From the NCBI RefSeq assembly GCF_046035435.1, contig NZ_JBFNFH010000015.1: a DNA stretch of 45,462 bases; one strand, given 5' to 3'. Below are positions 8,419 through 15,321 of the stretch, piece by piece (position 1 is the first letter of the stretch; each line of letters opens with the position of its first letter). The notes below the pieces were generated by a model that saw only the letters and a program-made list of their open reading frames with translations, was not told the origin of the DNA and made no database searches. A program made the position numbers and the translations under genes. Source of the DNA: Helcococcus bovis. Its GTDB lineage: Bacteria > Bacillota > Clostridia > Tissierellales > Peptoniphilaceae.

Positions 8419-9528
8419 TTATTTCCTTTCGTTTATAACTTTCCCATCTATAATTTTATAAATATTTCCATTTAATCTTCTAAAATCAATATTTAATAAG
8501 GTATTTGTTGTAATTATGTTCTGGTATTTTTTAGATTTTTCAACTAATAACGCTGCCCTTGTATTATCAAGTTCTGAAAAAACATCATCCCATAAAAGTA
8601 TTGGTTTTGTTTTAGTAATAGTTTCTATTAACTTTGCCTCTGCCAATTTTAATGATAACATTATAGTTCTCTGCTGTCCTTGTGAACCATAAATCTTAGC
8701 ATCGTTTCCGTTTATATTAAAAACTAAGTCATCCTTATGCGGCCCAATAATGCTTGAAAATCTATTTATCTCTTTTTCTGTATTTTCTAAAATATTTTTT
8801 TTATAATTTTTTTGAATTATATCAAGATTAGAAAAATCTTTAGAATAATTATTTATATATTCTATATTTAATTCTTCTTTACCTGAACTTAATTCATAAT
8901 GAAACTCTTTAGCATACTCTCTCAATATTTCCAAATATTTATATCTATATATCGCTATCTTTGAACCATATTCTACTAACTTCTGATTATATGTATCTAA
9001 AAGTTGATTAAAATATTTTGTTTTGTTATTTTTTAATAATTCATTTTTTTGACTTCTAATTTTGTTATAACTATAAAGATAATTTTTATAACTTATATCA
9101 TTATTAGAAATAATATCATCTAAAAATCTTCTTCTCATTTGAGGTGTCTCTTTGACTATTAAAATTTCTTCCGGTGAAAATATTACAACTCCAAATTGAC
9201 TTTTTAATTCACCTAGATTATTTATCTCTACTTCATTAATTCTTATTTTTTTCTTTTCTCTCTTAGATAACTTTATCTCTACAATTTTCTTTTTTTCATT
9301 ATTTAATATTTTAGCTTTTAAATATAATTGGTCTTTATTAAAATTTATTAATTCATTCTCTTTAAGATTTTTAAAACTATACCCCCTAGCACAAATATAT
9401 ATAGCTTCAAGTAAATTTGTCTTTCCCTGAGCATTCTTACCTACTAAAATATTTGTGTTATCATGAAAAAATATTGTTTCATCTTCATAATTTCTGTGGT
9501 TGATAAGTCTTAATTCTTTAATTATCAT
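8419..9528 (-). CDS. recF: DNA recombination and repair protein RecF
   Basis: A 369-residue SMC-like ABC ATPase that loads RecA at gapped DNA with RecO and RecR. The Walker A motif GKNAQGKT is at 30-37, the ABC signature GSQGQQR at 281-287 and Walker B LLWDD at 311-315, followed by VFSELD. It stands in the conserved dnaA-dnaN-yaaA-recF-gyrB order. The start overlaps the yaaA stop by one base (TAATG on the coding strand), indicating translational coupling. Confidence 0.96.
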   Translation of the reverse strand: MIIKELRLINHRNYEDETIFFHDNTNILVGKNAQGKTNLLEAIYICARGYSFKNLKENELINFNKDQLYLKAKILNNEKKKIVEIKLSKREKKKIRINEVEINNLGELKSQFGVVIFSPEEILIVKETPQMRRRFLDDIISNNDISYKNYLYSYNKIRSQKNELLKNNKTKYFNQLLDTYNQKLVEYGSKIAIYRYKYLEILREYAKEFHYELSSGKEELNIEYINNYSKDFSNLDIIQKNYKKNILENTEKEINRFSSIIGPHKDDLVFNINGNDAKIYGSQGQQRTIMLSLKLAEAKLIETITKTKPILLWDDVFSELDNTRAALLVEKSKKYQNIITTNTLLNIDFRRLNGNIYKIIDGKVINERK

Positions 9529-9740
9529 TATTCCTCTATTTCAATAGTATAATCTAAAACTTCTACTACATCCCCAATTCTAATTTTTTTACCTCTTTGA
9601 GTACAAATATCACCGTTAAATTTCACATTACCATCAACTATTAATTCTTTTGCTTCTCCACCAGTTTGAACTATGGAGGCATATTTTAATAATTGATCTA
9701 ATTTTATAAATTCTGTTTTAATTTTTACTTTTTTATTCAT
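9528..9740 (-). CDS. yaaA: S4-domain RNA-binding protein YaaA
   Basis: A 70-residue protein that is essentially one S4 RNA-binding domain. The pattern FIKLDQLLKYASIVQTGGEAK then VKFNGDICTQRGKKIRIGD is typical of YaaA, which sits between dnaN and recF in Firmicutes. The family binds RNA and has been linked to ribosome assembly; the exact substrate is not evident here. It is translationally coupled to recF through TAATG and lies 9 bases after dnaN. Confidence 0.92.
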   Translation of the reverse strand: MNKKVKIKTEFIKLDQLLKYASIVQTGGEAKELIVDGNVKFNGDICTQRGKKIRIGDVVEVLDYTIEIEE

Positions 9741-9749
9741 AATTACCTC

Positions 9750-10844
9750 TTATTGAGAAAGTCTTACAGGTAAAACTAAGTATAAATAATTATCATCTTC
9801 ATCTACTGGATAAATTGTCATTGGTGATAAAGGTGTAGTTAAATGAAGTACAACTTCATCTGAATCCATTTCCTTTAAACCATCTGTTAAATATTTTGTA
9901 TTAAATGCTATCCTTAAATTTTCACCTTCTTGCTTTCCATAAATTTTTTCATCTAATTTTCCAAGTTCTGAATTAGAATTTATACTTATTTCTCCATCAA
10001 CAAAATCAAGTTTTGTTAGACTGGCATTTGCACCAGTTGTTAATAATTGTGCTCTTTCTAAAGCATTTACTAAATCATTTCTATTTACAATTACCTTTGT
10101 ACTATATGAATTGTTCAATATTTTATTGTAATCTATATATGGTTTATCTATTAATCTTGTAAATATTTTGGTATTTCCATTGATAAAAGCAATATGACCT
10201 TTCATAAATACAACATCTGTAGTTTTATCATCTAAAACTTTTGACAATTCATTAAATGCTTTTTTTGGTATTATACAAGAAAAATTTTCATTTGATGTAA
10301 AATCAAATTTTTTTATTGCCATTCTATACCCATCAAGACCAACGAATTTTAAATTATTATCTTTTAATTCAAACAATAATCCTGTAAGTGCCAATCTTGT
10401 TTCATCAATAGAAGTAGCAAACTTGGTTTCTCTAATAGCTTTTAATAAATCTTCATTATCTATAGTTAAATTCACTTTTTCTTCAATTTCAGGCAATGCT
10501 GGAAAATCCATAGAAGATTGGCTAGATATATTAAATACTGATTTTTGACATTTTATATTTACATTATCATTTTCTATAGTAATTTCTATAATATCATTAG
10601 GCATTTTTTTTATAATATTACCTATAATATTGGATTTTATTACTGCTGAACCTTCTTCCATAACATCACAATTAACTTTAGTTTCTACAGAAATTTCTAA
10701 ATCTGTTGAAGTTAAAATTAATTGATCTTTAACAGCCTTAAATAATATACCTTCTAAAATTTGAATAGTTGATTTATTAGAAATAGCTTTTTGAGCAATA
10801 GAAATGTGTTTATCCAAATCAACTTTATTAATATTAAATTTCAT
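9750..10844 (-). CDS. dnaN: DNA polymerase III sliding clamp (beta subunit)
   Basis: A 364-residue beta clamp made of three DnaN folds, which encircles DNA and tethers the replicative polymerase. Typical segments are NKSTIQILEGILF (near 25), the middle-domain TRLALTGLLF and the C-terminal LPVRLSQ ending, where family members end in MPMR-like residues. I place the start at the ATG at 10844 rather than the in-frame GTG at 10850. The AGGAG ribosome binding site at about 10850-10854 overlaps that GTG but is correctly spaced for the ATG. The gene lies downstream of dnaA across a 161-bp gap that carries origin elements. Confidence 0.96.
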   Translation of the reverse strand: MKFNINKVDLDKHISIAQKAISNKSTIQILEGILFKAVKDQLILTSTDLEISVETKVNCDVMEEGSAVIKSNIIGNIIKKMPNDIIEITIENDNVNIKCQKSVFNISSQSSMDFPALPEIEEKVNLTIDNEDLLKAIRETKFATSIDETRLALTGLLFELKDNNLKFVGLDGYRMAIKKFDFTSNENFSCIIPKKAFNELSKVLDDKTTDVVFMKGHIAFINGNTKIFTRLIDKPYIDYNKILNNSYSTKVIVNRNDLVNALERAQLLTTGANASLTKLDFVDGEISINSNSELGKLDEKIYGKQEGENLRIAFNTKYLTDGLKEMDSDEVVLHLTTPLSPMTIYPVDEDDNYLYLVLPVRLSQ

Positions 10845-10873
10845 TTTCACTCCTGTTATATATATTTTTAAAT

Positions 10874-10966
10874 TAGTAATAATAGTAGTAGGGACGGTTG
10901 ATAAGTGGATAACTAAATTAAATATTAAAATATAATAAAAAACATAGTTAATATCAATGTGGATAA
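10874..10966 (-). other. Origin unwinding element: DnaA-trios with adjacent DnaA boxes
   Basis: Between dnaA and dnaN. Two neighbouring DnaA boxes read on the minus strand as TTATCCACT (10904-10912) and TTATCAACC (10896-10904). They are followed by a GC-rich clamp (10891-10897). Then, on the plus strand read 3' to 5', come six trios GAT-GAT-GAT-AAT-AAT-GAT (10891 down to 10874). A perfect TTATCCACA box lies at 10958-10966 and a weaker one at 10987-10995. This order (boxes, GC clamp, trios) is the basal unwinding system described in Bacillus subtilis. Confidence 0.8.
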
Positions 10967-11005
10967 CTTATGAAAATATAATAGATTTATCCTAAGTTTT
11001 CAACA

Positions 11006-12448
11006 TTATCGACTTTTTAATTTGGCAATGATATCCTCTACTTCTTTTTTTATTTCCCTATCAGTTTCTATTAAGGTTTTAATTTTATCATCCCCATGCA
11101 TTACTGTCGTATGGTCTCTATTAAATGAATCAGCAACTTTAACTAGCGATATATTAGTTAACTTTCTAGATAAATGCATCGCTATCTGTCTAGGAATTGA
11201 TATAGTTTTTTGTCTATTTTGTTTGATTAAATCGTCAGTTTTTAGATTATAATAATCAGCTACTGCGATTTTTATACTTTCTAATGTTATTGGTTTTTCT
11301 TTTTTTTCTTCAATAGCAAGAGCTGTCTTTGCAATTTCTAAAAATTCTTCATTATCTATATTATGATCAGATTTTTGACATATAATTTTATAGTAAGCCA
11401 TAACTTTTAGTATTGCACCCTCTATATTTCTTATATTAGACGTAACATTTTGTGCAATGAACTCAATTACATTATTTGGTACATCATATTTCTCCATATT
11501 TATTTTATGTTTTATAATAGCTACTCTTGTTTCAAAATCTGGTTTTTGAATATCAGCAATCATTCCACCACTAAATCTAGTAACAAGCCTTTCTTCTAAC
11601 CCTTTTATCTCTTCAGGCCTCTTATCTGATGTGAAAATAATCTGTTTATTTGCTTGTTGTAAAGAATTAAAAGTATGAAAAATTTCTTCTTGAGTACTTT
11701 CTTTTCCAGATATAAATTGAATATCATCAATCATCAAAACATCACAATTTCTATATTTTTCTCTAAATATTTGAGAATTCATAACAGAATTTTTATTATC
11801 AGTAATTGTTGATATAAACTCATTAACAAAATTTTCACTTGTAGTGTAGATAACTTTTTTTTCTGGAGATTTTTCTAAAATTTTATGACCTATAGCTTGC
11901 ATTAAATGAGTTTTACCTAAACCGGAATTTCCATAAATGAAAAATGGATTATAAATAGTTCCGGGATTTTCTGAAACACTAATAGCAATAGCAAGAGCTA
12001 AATCATTTGATTTACCTCTAACAAAATTTGCAAAAGTATTTTTTTTATCTAAATTATCAATATAAGAATATTTTAAAGGAGTGGTTTTATTAACTTTTTT
12101 ATTAAGCTCATCTAGAGGTTCAGATAAATCAAAATTCTTTTGTCCATCTAATTGTTTATTTTCTATTTTTGTTGAGTTTTTAATTTGTTTAAATAAATCA
12201 TCCTTCGTATCTAATAAAACTAAATTAGTTAATTCCCCATAATAGTTAGACAATTTATTTTCTATAGATTTTTTATATTTATCATTTACTATTTTTAAAA
12301 TAAATGTAACTGAAGAATAAACATAAATTGTAGAATTAATCTTTTTTAGTGGAATTAAAGGTTTTATCCACGTATTGTAATGGACTTCAACCATTTCAAG
12401 AAAAAGTTCTTCTTGTACTTTTTCCCATATTTGATTTAAATTATCCAT
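11006..12448 (-). CDS. dnaA: Chromosomal replication initiator DnaA
   Basis: A 480-residue AAA+ initiator that binds DnaA boxes and opens oriC. Domain I (1 to about 85) begins with the WEKVQEEL helix. A variable Lys/Asn-rich linker follows. The AAA+ domain has Walker A GNSGLGKT (173-180) and Walker B VLMIDDIQF (near 237-245). Domain IV binds DNA through the C-terminal signature ADSFNRDHTTVMHG. The ATG follows a strong AAGGAGG. A DnaA-box-like TTATCCACG lies inside the 5' end of the gene (12364-12372) and several boxes lie upstream, suggesting autoregulation. Confidence 0.98.
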   Translation of the reverse strand: MDNLNQIWEKVQEELFLEMVEVHYNTWIKPLIPLKKINSTIYVYSSVTFILKIVNDKYKKSIENKLSNYYGELTNLVLLDTKDDLFKQIKNSTKIENKQLDGQKNFDLSEPLDELNKKVNKTTPLKYSYIDNLDKKNTFANFVRGKSNDLALAIAISVSENPGTIYNPFFIYGNSGLGKTHLMQAIGHKILEKSPEKKVIYTTSENFVNEFISTITDNKNSVMNSQIFREKYRNCDVLMIDDIQFISGKESTQEEIFHTFNSLQQANKQIIFTSDKRPEEIKGLEERLVTRFSGGMIADIQKPDFETRVAIIKHKINMEKYDVPNNVIEFIAQNVTSNIRNIEGAILKVMAYYKIICQKSDHNIDNEEFLEIAKTALAIEEKKEKPITLESIKIAVADYYNLKTDDLIKQNRQKTISIPRQIAMHLSRKLTNISLVKVADSFNRDHTTVMHGDDKIKTLIETDREIKKEVEDIIAKLKSR

Positions 12449-12479
12449 TTAACCTCCTTTTTTATAGTTATAAACATAG

Positions 12480-12874
12480 TTATCAACAATTTAAAACAAG
12501 TAAAATAAACATATTTAATGATTAACAAATAAGTTATCCACTTTAAATTTATTAAATGTGGAAAAAATAAATCCACAAAAAATATTATTGAAATTTATTG
12601 ATTTTAGCAAAAAAAAATTAAACTTATAAACATTTAATCCACAAATGTGTATAACTTTTATTATTTTGTTAATAAATAGTACATATTTCTATATAATTAT
12701 ATCAACAAATACTAAAAAATACAAAAATTTAAAAGTTATCAACAACTGTGGAAAAAATAATTTACGGTTTATTTTAATATAGGTATTATCTAAGCTTTAT
12801 GCAAATTAAAACTATTATATTTGTTTTTTGTTGTAATAAATAAAAAAATTTTGATATAGTGTATGTGTGGAAAA
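12480..12874. other. DnaA-box cluster upstream of dnaA (oriC)
   Basis: Boxes identified by eye against TTATCCACA: TTATCAACA at 12480-12488 and 12736-12744; TTATCCACT at 12534-12542; TTTTCCACA (read on the minus strand) at 12557-12565, 12747-12755 and 12866-12874; AAATCCACA at 12569-12577; TAATCCACA at 12635-12643; TTATACACA (minus) at 12646-12654. The density and mixed orientation in A/T-rich DNA are typical of the Firmicutes origin segment upstream of dnaA. Confidence 0.85.
12831..12860 (+). promoter_or_regulatory. Possible promoter diverging from dnaA
   Basis: TTGTAA (12831-12836), an 18-bp spacer and an extended -10 TGATATAGT (12852-12860). It points rightward and would produce a transcript of only about 75 nt before the terminator at 12905. 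A DnaA box at 12866 overlaps the expected start. This is a weak match in AT-rich DNA. Confidence 0.3.
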
Positions 12875-12904
12875 ATAAAAACGTTAACTATATTTTATAT
12901 ACTT

Positions 12905-12941
12905 ACCCTTTTTGCTGAATTACCAGCAAAGAGGGTTTTTT
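12905..12941 (+). terminator. Strong rho-independent terminator, no gene upstream
   Basis: A 13-bp stem (12905-12917 with 12924-12936, one G-U pair), a 6-nt loop and then six T. It is the best terminator in the window, yet no plus-strand gene precedes it. It could end a short origin RNA or shield oriC from transcription. Confidence 0.85.
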
Positions 12942-13010
12942 AATAAAAATCTTTTATAAAAAAATATTTCATAATTTATATAATTATTAAAATAGAGAGA
13001 AATTAATCAA

Positions 13011-13085
13011 TAAATTATTATTTTTAAACAAATTTCTAAAAAATAGGTATTATATTTGACAATATTTAATAAAGTAAATATAATA
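13011..13085 (+). repeat. 75-bp direct repeat, copy A, containing a promoter
   Basis: This segment matches 13750-13824 at all but 8 of 75 positions. It contains a near-consensus promoter: TTGACA (13056-13061), a 17-bp spacer and TATAAT (13079-13084). In copy B the same promoter serves rpmH. Copy A has no protein gene behind it. Confidence 0.85.
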
Positions 13086-13090
13086 CCTGA

Positions 13091-13321
13091 CTTTTTGAGT
13101 TAGATATAAAAATATGGTGCTAAGCTAGATTTTAAAAACTATGGATTATTCATTCATACTTAAATTGTTTATGTGGTGTAACTAGTTTTTTTTTTTTCTT
13201 CGGATAATTAGTTATAGATGTAGTCGACATTGTTATTGGATATAAATTTGTAATTCCTAGTTTATAAAATTATGGCAGAAATGTGATAAAATGTTAACAC
13301 CAATATTGTTACATTTTTTTT
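13091..13321 (+). ncRNA. Candidate non-coding RNA from promoter copy A
   Basis: Inferred only from signals. The consensus promoter of copy A would start RNA near 13091. A weak terminator-like hairpin with arms TGTTAAC and GTTACA (one bulge) followed by eight T ends at 13321. The interval has a T12 tract at 13186-13197 that could end or slip transcription earlier. No known RNA family is recognised and there is no ORF. Confidence 0.25.
13292..13321 (+). terminator. Weak terminator-like hairpin
   Basis: TGTTAAC (13292-13298) pairs with GTTACA (13308-13313) with one bulged T. It is followed by T8 (13314-13321). The stem is short and AT-rich, so the call is tentative. Confidence 0.35.
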
Positions 13322-13330
13322 ATAATTAAA

Positions 13331-13555
13331 AGCAGACAGATTTCAAAATTTTCCATGTTTTGTCCGTAAAATTTTGAATCTTTTGAAGAAAATAGCAGAC
13401 AAAAAGCCTTTATTCGCCATTTTTGTCCGTAAATTTTAAGTAGAAATGTGAATTACTTCGATAAAAGCAGACGAAATTAATGAAATTTAACGTTTCATCC
13501 GTAAAAGGTGCTGATAAAAGCAGATGAAAGTATTAAAAATAGAGATTTCATCCGT
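13331..13555 (-). repeat. Array of four 37-nt covarying hairpin units
   Basis: Units at 13331-13367, 13394-13430, 13466-13502 and 13519-13555, each exactly 37 nt, separated by 26, 35 and 16 nt. On the plus strand each begins AGCAGA(C/T) and ends (G/A)TCCGT, is preceded by A-rich sequence and is followed by AAA. Arms pair within each unit. Pair 7-32 is C-G in units 1 and 2 and T-A in unit 4; pair 8-31 is A-T in units 1 and 2 and G-C in units 3 and 4. The mismatches seen on the plus strand (position 4-35 in all units, 7-32 in unit 3) become G-U wobbles on the minus strand, which favours minus-strand RNA. Loop sequences differ. I do not recognise the family. Confidence 0.85.
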
Positions 13556-13749
13556 AAAATAGTCAAAAATAGGGATGAAATTTTTTAGTTCTGATTTAAT
13601 GAAAATCATACTAAACACATTAAATTTAAGATCGGTAGAAGTTTGCATAAGGTCAATTTTTTTTTACAAAAAGACTATCATTAATATTTTTCATTTGGAA
13701 ATATCCAATAAGCTTTTTAGGTGAATCATAATAAAATTCTTTTTATTTA

Positions 13750-13824
13750 TAAATTATTATTTTTAAATAAATTCCCGAAAAATAGCTATTATACTTGACA
13801 ATATTCAATAAAGCAAATATAATA
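13750..13824 (+). promoter_or_regulatory. 75-bp direct repeat, copy B: rpmH promoter
   Basis: The second copy of the repeat at 13011-13085. It carries TTGACA (13795-13800), a 17-bp spacer and TATAAT (13818-13823), a near-consensus sigma-A promoter about 80 bp before rpmH. It should drive the rpmH-rnpA-yidD-yidC-jag transcript. Confidence 0.85.
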
Positions 13825-13834
13825 AAAGTTAGCA

Positions 13835-13867
13835 TTTTACAATAGATAATTATGTAAAATTGTAAAA
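13835..13867 (+). other. Inverted repeat in the rpmH leader
   Basis: TTTTACAAT (13835-13843) and ATTGTAAAA (13859-13867) form a perfect 9-bp inverted repeat in the 5' untranslated region of rpmH, with a 15-nt loop. No U-run follows. It may stabilise the leader or be a protein-binding site. Confidence 0.45.
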
Positions 13868-13903
13868 GATTAAATAAGTTTACAAAATATTAGGAGGATT
13901 ATT

Positions 13904-14038
13904 ATGAAGAGAACTTATCAACCAAATAGAAGAAGTAGAGCAAAAAAACACGGATTTAGATCAAGAATGTCTACTCCAACAGGAAGAAGAGTTTTAGCTG
14001 CTAGAAGACGTAAAGGTAGAAAACAATTATCAGCATAA
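13904..14038 (+). CDS. rpmH: 50S ribosomal protein L34
   Basis: A 44-residue, Arg/Lys-rich ribosomal protein beginning MKRTYQPNRRSRAKKHGFRS and ending GRKQLSA. These motifs and the length are those of bacterial L34. An AGGAGG ribosome binding site lies 7 bases before the ATG. It is the first gene of the rightward operon at the origin and is transcribed from the consensus promoter at 13795-13823. rnpA starts 25 bases after it. Confidence 0.98.
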   Translation: MKRTYQPNRRSRAKKHGFRSRMSTPTGRRVLAARRRKGRKQLSA

Positions 14039-14063
14039 TTGAAATTTACACGGGAAAGTATTT

Positions 14064-14396
14064 ATGGAAGAAAAATTTAGGATTAAAAATAATTTAGAAT
14101 TTAAGAGATTGTATAATAGGTCGAAGAGATTTTACAATAAAGATTTTAAGATATTAGTATCAAATAATTCATATGAATATCCTAGATTTGGATTTACAAT
14201 TACTAAAAAATACGGGAAAGCAAATAAAAGAAATGCGGTGCGTAGAAAATTAAAAGAAATAATAAGATTAAATCTTTCAAATTTTGAAAATGGGAAAGAT
14301 TATATAATTGCACCCAAATACCATACTATTGATAAAACATATTCAGAATTGGAAAATTCTCTTAAACATGTAATAAGAGTTGCAAAGAGAGGCTAA
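14064..14396 (+). CDS. rnpA: Ribonuclease P protein component
   Basis: A 110-residue basic protein that assists the RNase P RNA in removing tRNA 5' leaders. The conserved RNR motif is present as KRNAVRRKLKEIIR (about 53-66), preceded by the FGFTITKKYGKA strand. The length is typical. It lies directly after rpmH as in nearly all bacteria. Its 3' end carries the ribosome binding site for yidD, whose ATG follows two bases after the rnpA stop codon. The ribosome binding site is a weaker GGGAAAG. Confidence 0.96.
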   Translation: MEEKFRIKNNLEFKRLYNRSKRFYNKDFKILVSNNSYEYPRFGFTITKKYGKANKRNAVRRKLKEIIRLNLSNFENGKDYIIAPKYHTIDKTYSELENSLKHVIRVAKRG

Positions 14397-14397
14397 T

Positions 14398-14610
14398 ATG
14401 AATAAATTCATGATGTTTTTAATCAAACTTTATAGAAAATATATATCCCCTATTTTAGGTAGTAATAAGTGTAAGTATACTCCCACATGTTCACAATATG
14501 CAATCGATGCATATACAAAACACAATTTCTTTAAGGCGACAGCAATGACGATTTGGAGAATTTTAAGATGTAACCCTTTTAGTAAAGGTGGTTATGATCC
14601 TGTTAAATAG
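14398..14610 (+). CDS. yidD: Membrane protein insertion efficiency factor YidD
   Basis: A 70-residue member of the YidD (DUF37) family, a small membrane-associated protein thought to help YidC-dependent insertion. The family signature is clear: LIKLYRKYISPILG, then CKYTPTCSQYAIDAYTKHN with paired cysteines, then ILRCNPFSKGGYDPV. I choose the ATG at 14398 because it follows AGAGG at the end of rnpA; an in-frame TTG at 14380 would lie inside rnpA without a ribosome binding site. yidC follows after 8 bases. Confidence 0.95.
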   Translation: MNKFMMFLIKLYRKYISPILGSNKCKYTPTCSQYAIDAYTKHNFFKATAMTIWRILRCNPFSKGGYDPVK

Positions 14611-14618
14611 GAGGAATT

Positions 14619-15317
14619 ATGAATTTTTTAAATGATTTGTTAGGACAATTATTTAAATTCGTATATGAAACAGTAGAATCTTTTGGGCTAGGAAGTGCGC
14701 ATATATCAAATTATGCATATTCATTAATAGTTATGGGATTATTTTATAAAGTAATTACTATACCTATGACTATTCAATCTGCTAGAAATGCAGAAAAACA
14801 AAGAAAAATGCAACCTGAGCTTGATAAAATAAAACAAAAATATGGATATAATCAACAAATCTATCAAAAGAAAATGATGGAATTCCAAAAAGAAAATAAT
14901 ATGATGCAAGGTTGTGGAGGAAGTTGTTTAACTTTCATAATCCAAATGGTAATTATTTTTGCATTATATAAAGTTATTCAAGATCCAAAGCCATATATAC
15001 ACAATTATGATAAAATAAGTAGAGTGTTCTTTTGGGTGCCAGACTTAGCAAAAGCTGATCCAACAGGATATTTACTACCATTAATAAACTCGGTATCACA
15101 ATTAGGATTCCAATATTTCAATAGAAATAACATGGGTGCAGGAAACGCACAAATGAATAGTATGCAAACAATGATGTATATTATGCCAGTAATGTTTTTC
15201 TTTATATTTAGAACATTGCCAGCAGGTTTAGTATTATATTGGACAGTAGGTAACTTTGTAGAAATAATTATCAGAGGTACGAGTTTATTAATAGGAAAGA
15301 TTAAAGCAAGAGGATAA
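14619..15317 (+). CDS. yidC: Membrane protein insertase YidC/Oxa1
   Basis: A 232-residue polytopic membrane protein of the YidC/Oxa1/Alb3 family, which inserts proteins into the membrane alone or with SecYEG. The core is visible: a membrane segment near 28-50 (YSLIVMGLFYKVITIPMTIQ), a charged cytoplasmic hairpin at about 55-92, and further membrane segments near 100-118, 145-160 and 180-215. No lipoprotein signal with a lipobox Cys is seen, unlike SpoIIIJ of Bacillus, and the protein is a little shorter. It lies between yidD and jag, the conserved order. Confidence 0.95.
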   Translation: MNFLNDLLGQLFKFVYETVESFGLGSAHISNYAYSLIVMGLFYKVITIPMTIQSARNAEKQRKMQPELDKIKQKYGYNQQIYQKKMMEFQKENNMMQGCGGSCLTFIIQMVIIFALYKVIQDPKPYIHNYDKISRVFFWVPDLAKADPTGYLLPLINSVSQLGFQYFNRNNMGAGNAQMNSMQTMMYIMPVMFFFIFRTLPAGLVLYWTVGNFVEIIIRGTSLLIGKIKARG

Positions 15318-15321
15318 TATT

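Larger units (their letters stand above)
12449..13903. other. oriC intergenic region, 1455 bp without protein genes
   Basis: The gap between divergent dnaA and rpmH. Next to dnaA is an AT-rich zone with DnaA boxes (12480-12874). It is followed by a strong plus-strand terminator (12905-12941) with no gene before it. Then comes promoter-bearing repeat copy A (13011-13085), a T12 tract (13186-13197), a weak terminator-like hairpin (13292-13321), four 37-nt hairpin units (13331-13555), promoter-bearing repeat copy B (13750-13824) and the rpmH leader. I find no convincing small ORF. Confidence 0.85.

Noticed and set aside
13331..13555. CRISPR array
   Set aside because: Units share only their ends and paired arms, not an identical repeat. 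Spacers are 16-35 nt and irregular, and no cas genes are present.
13331..13555. Type III toxin-antitoxin RNA repeats (ToxI-like)
   Set aside because: Unit length is similar, but the units are not directly tandem, no toxin ORF follows, and rpmH is the next gene.
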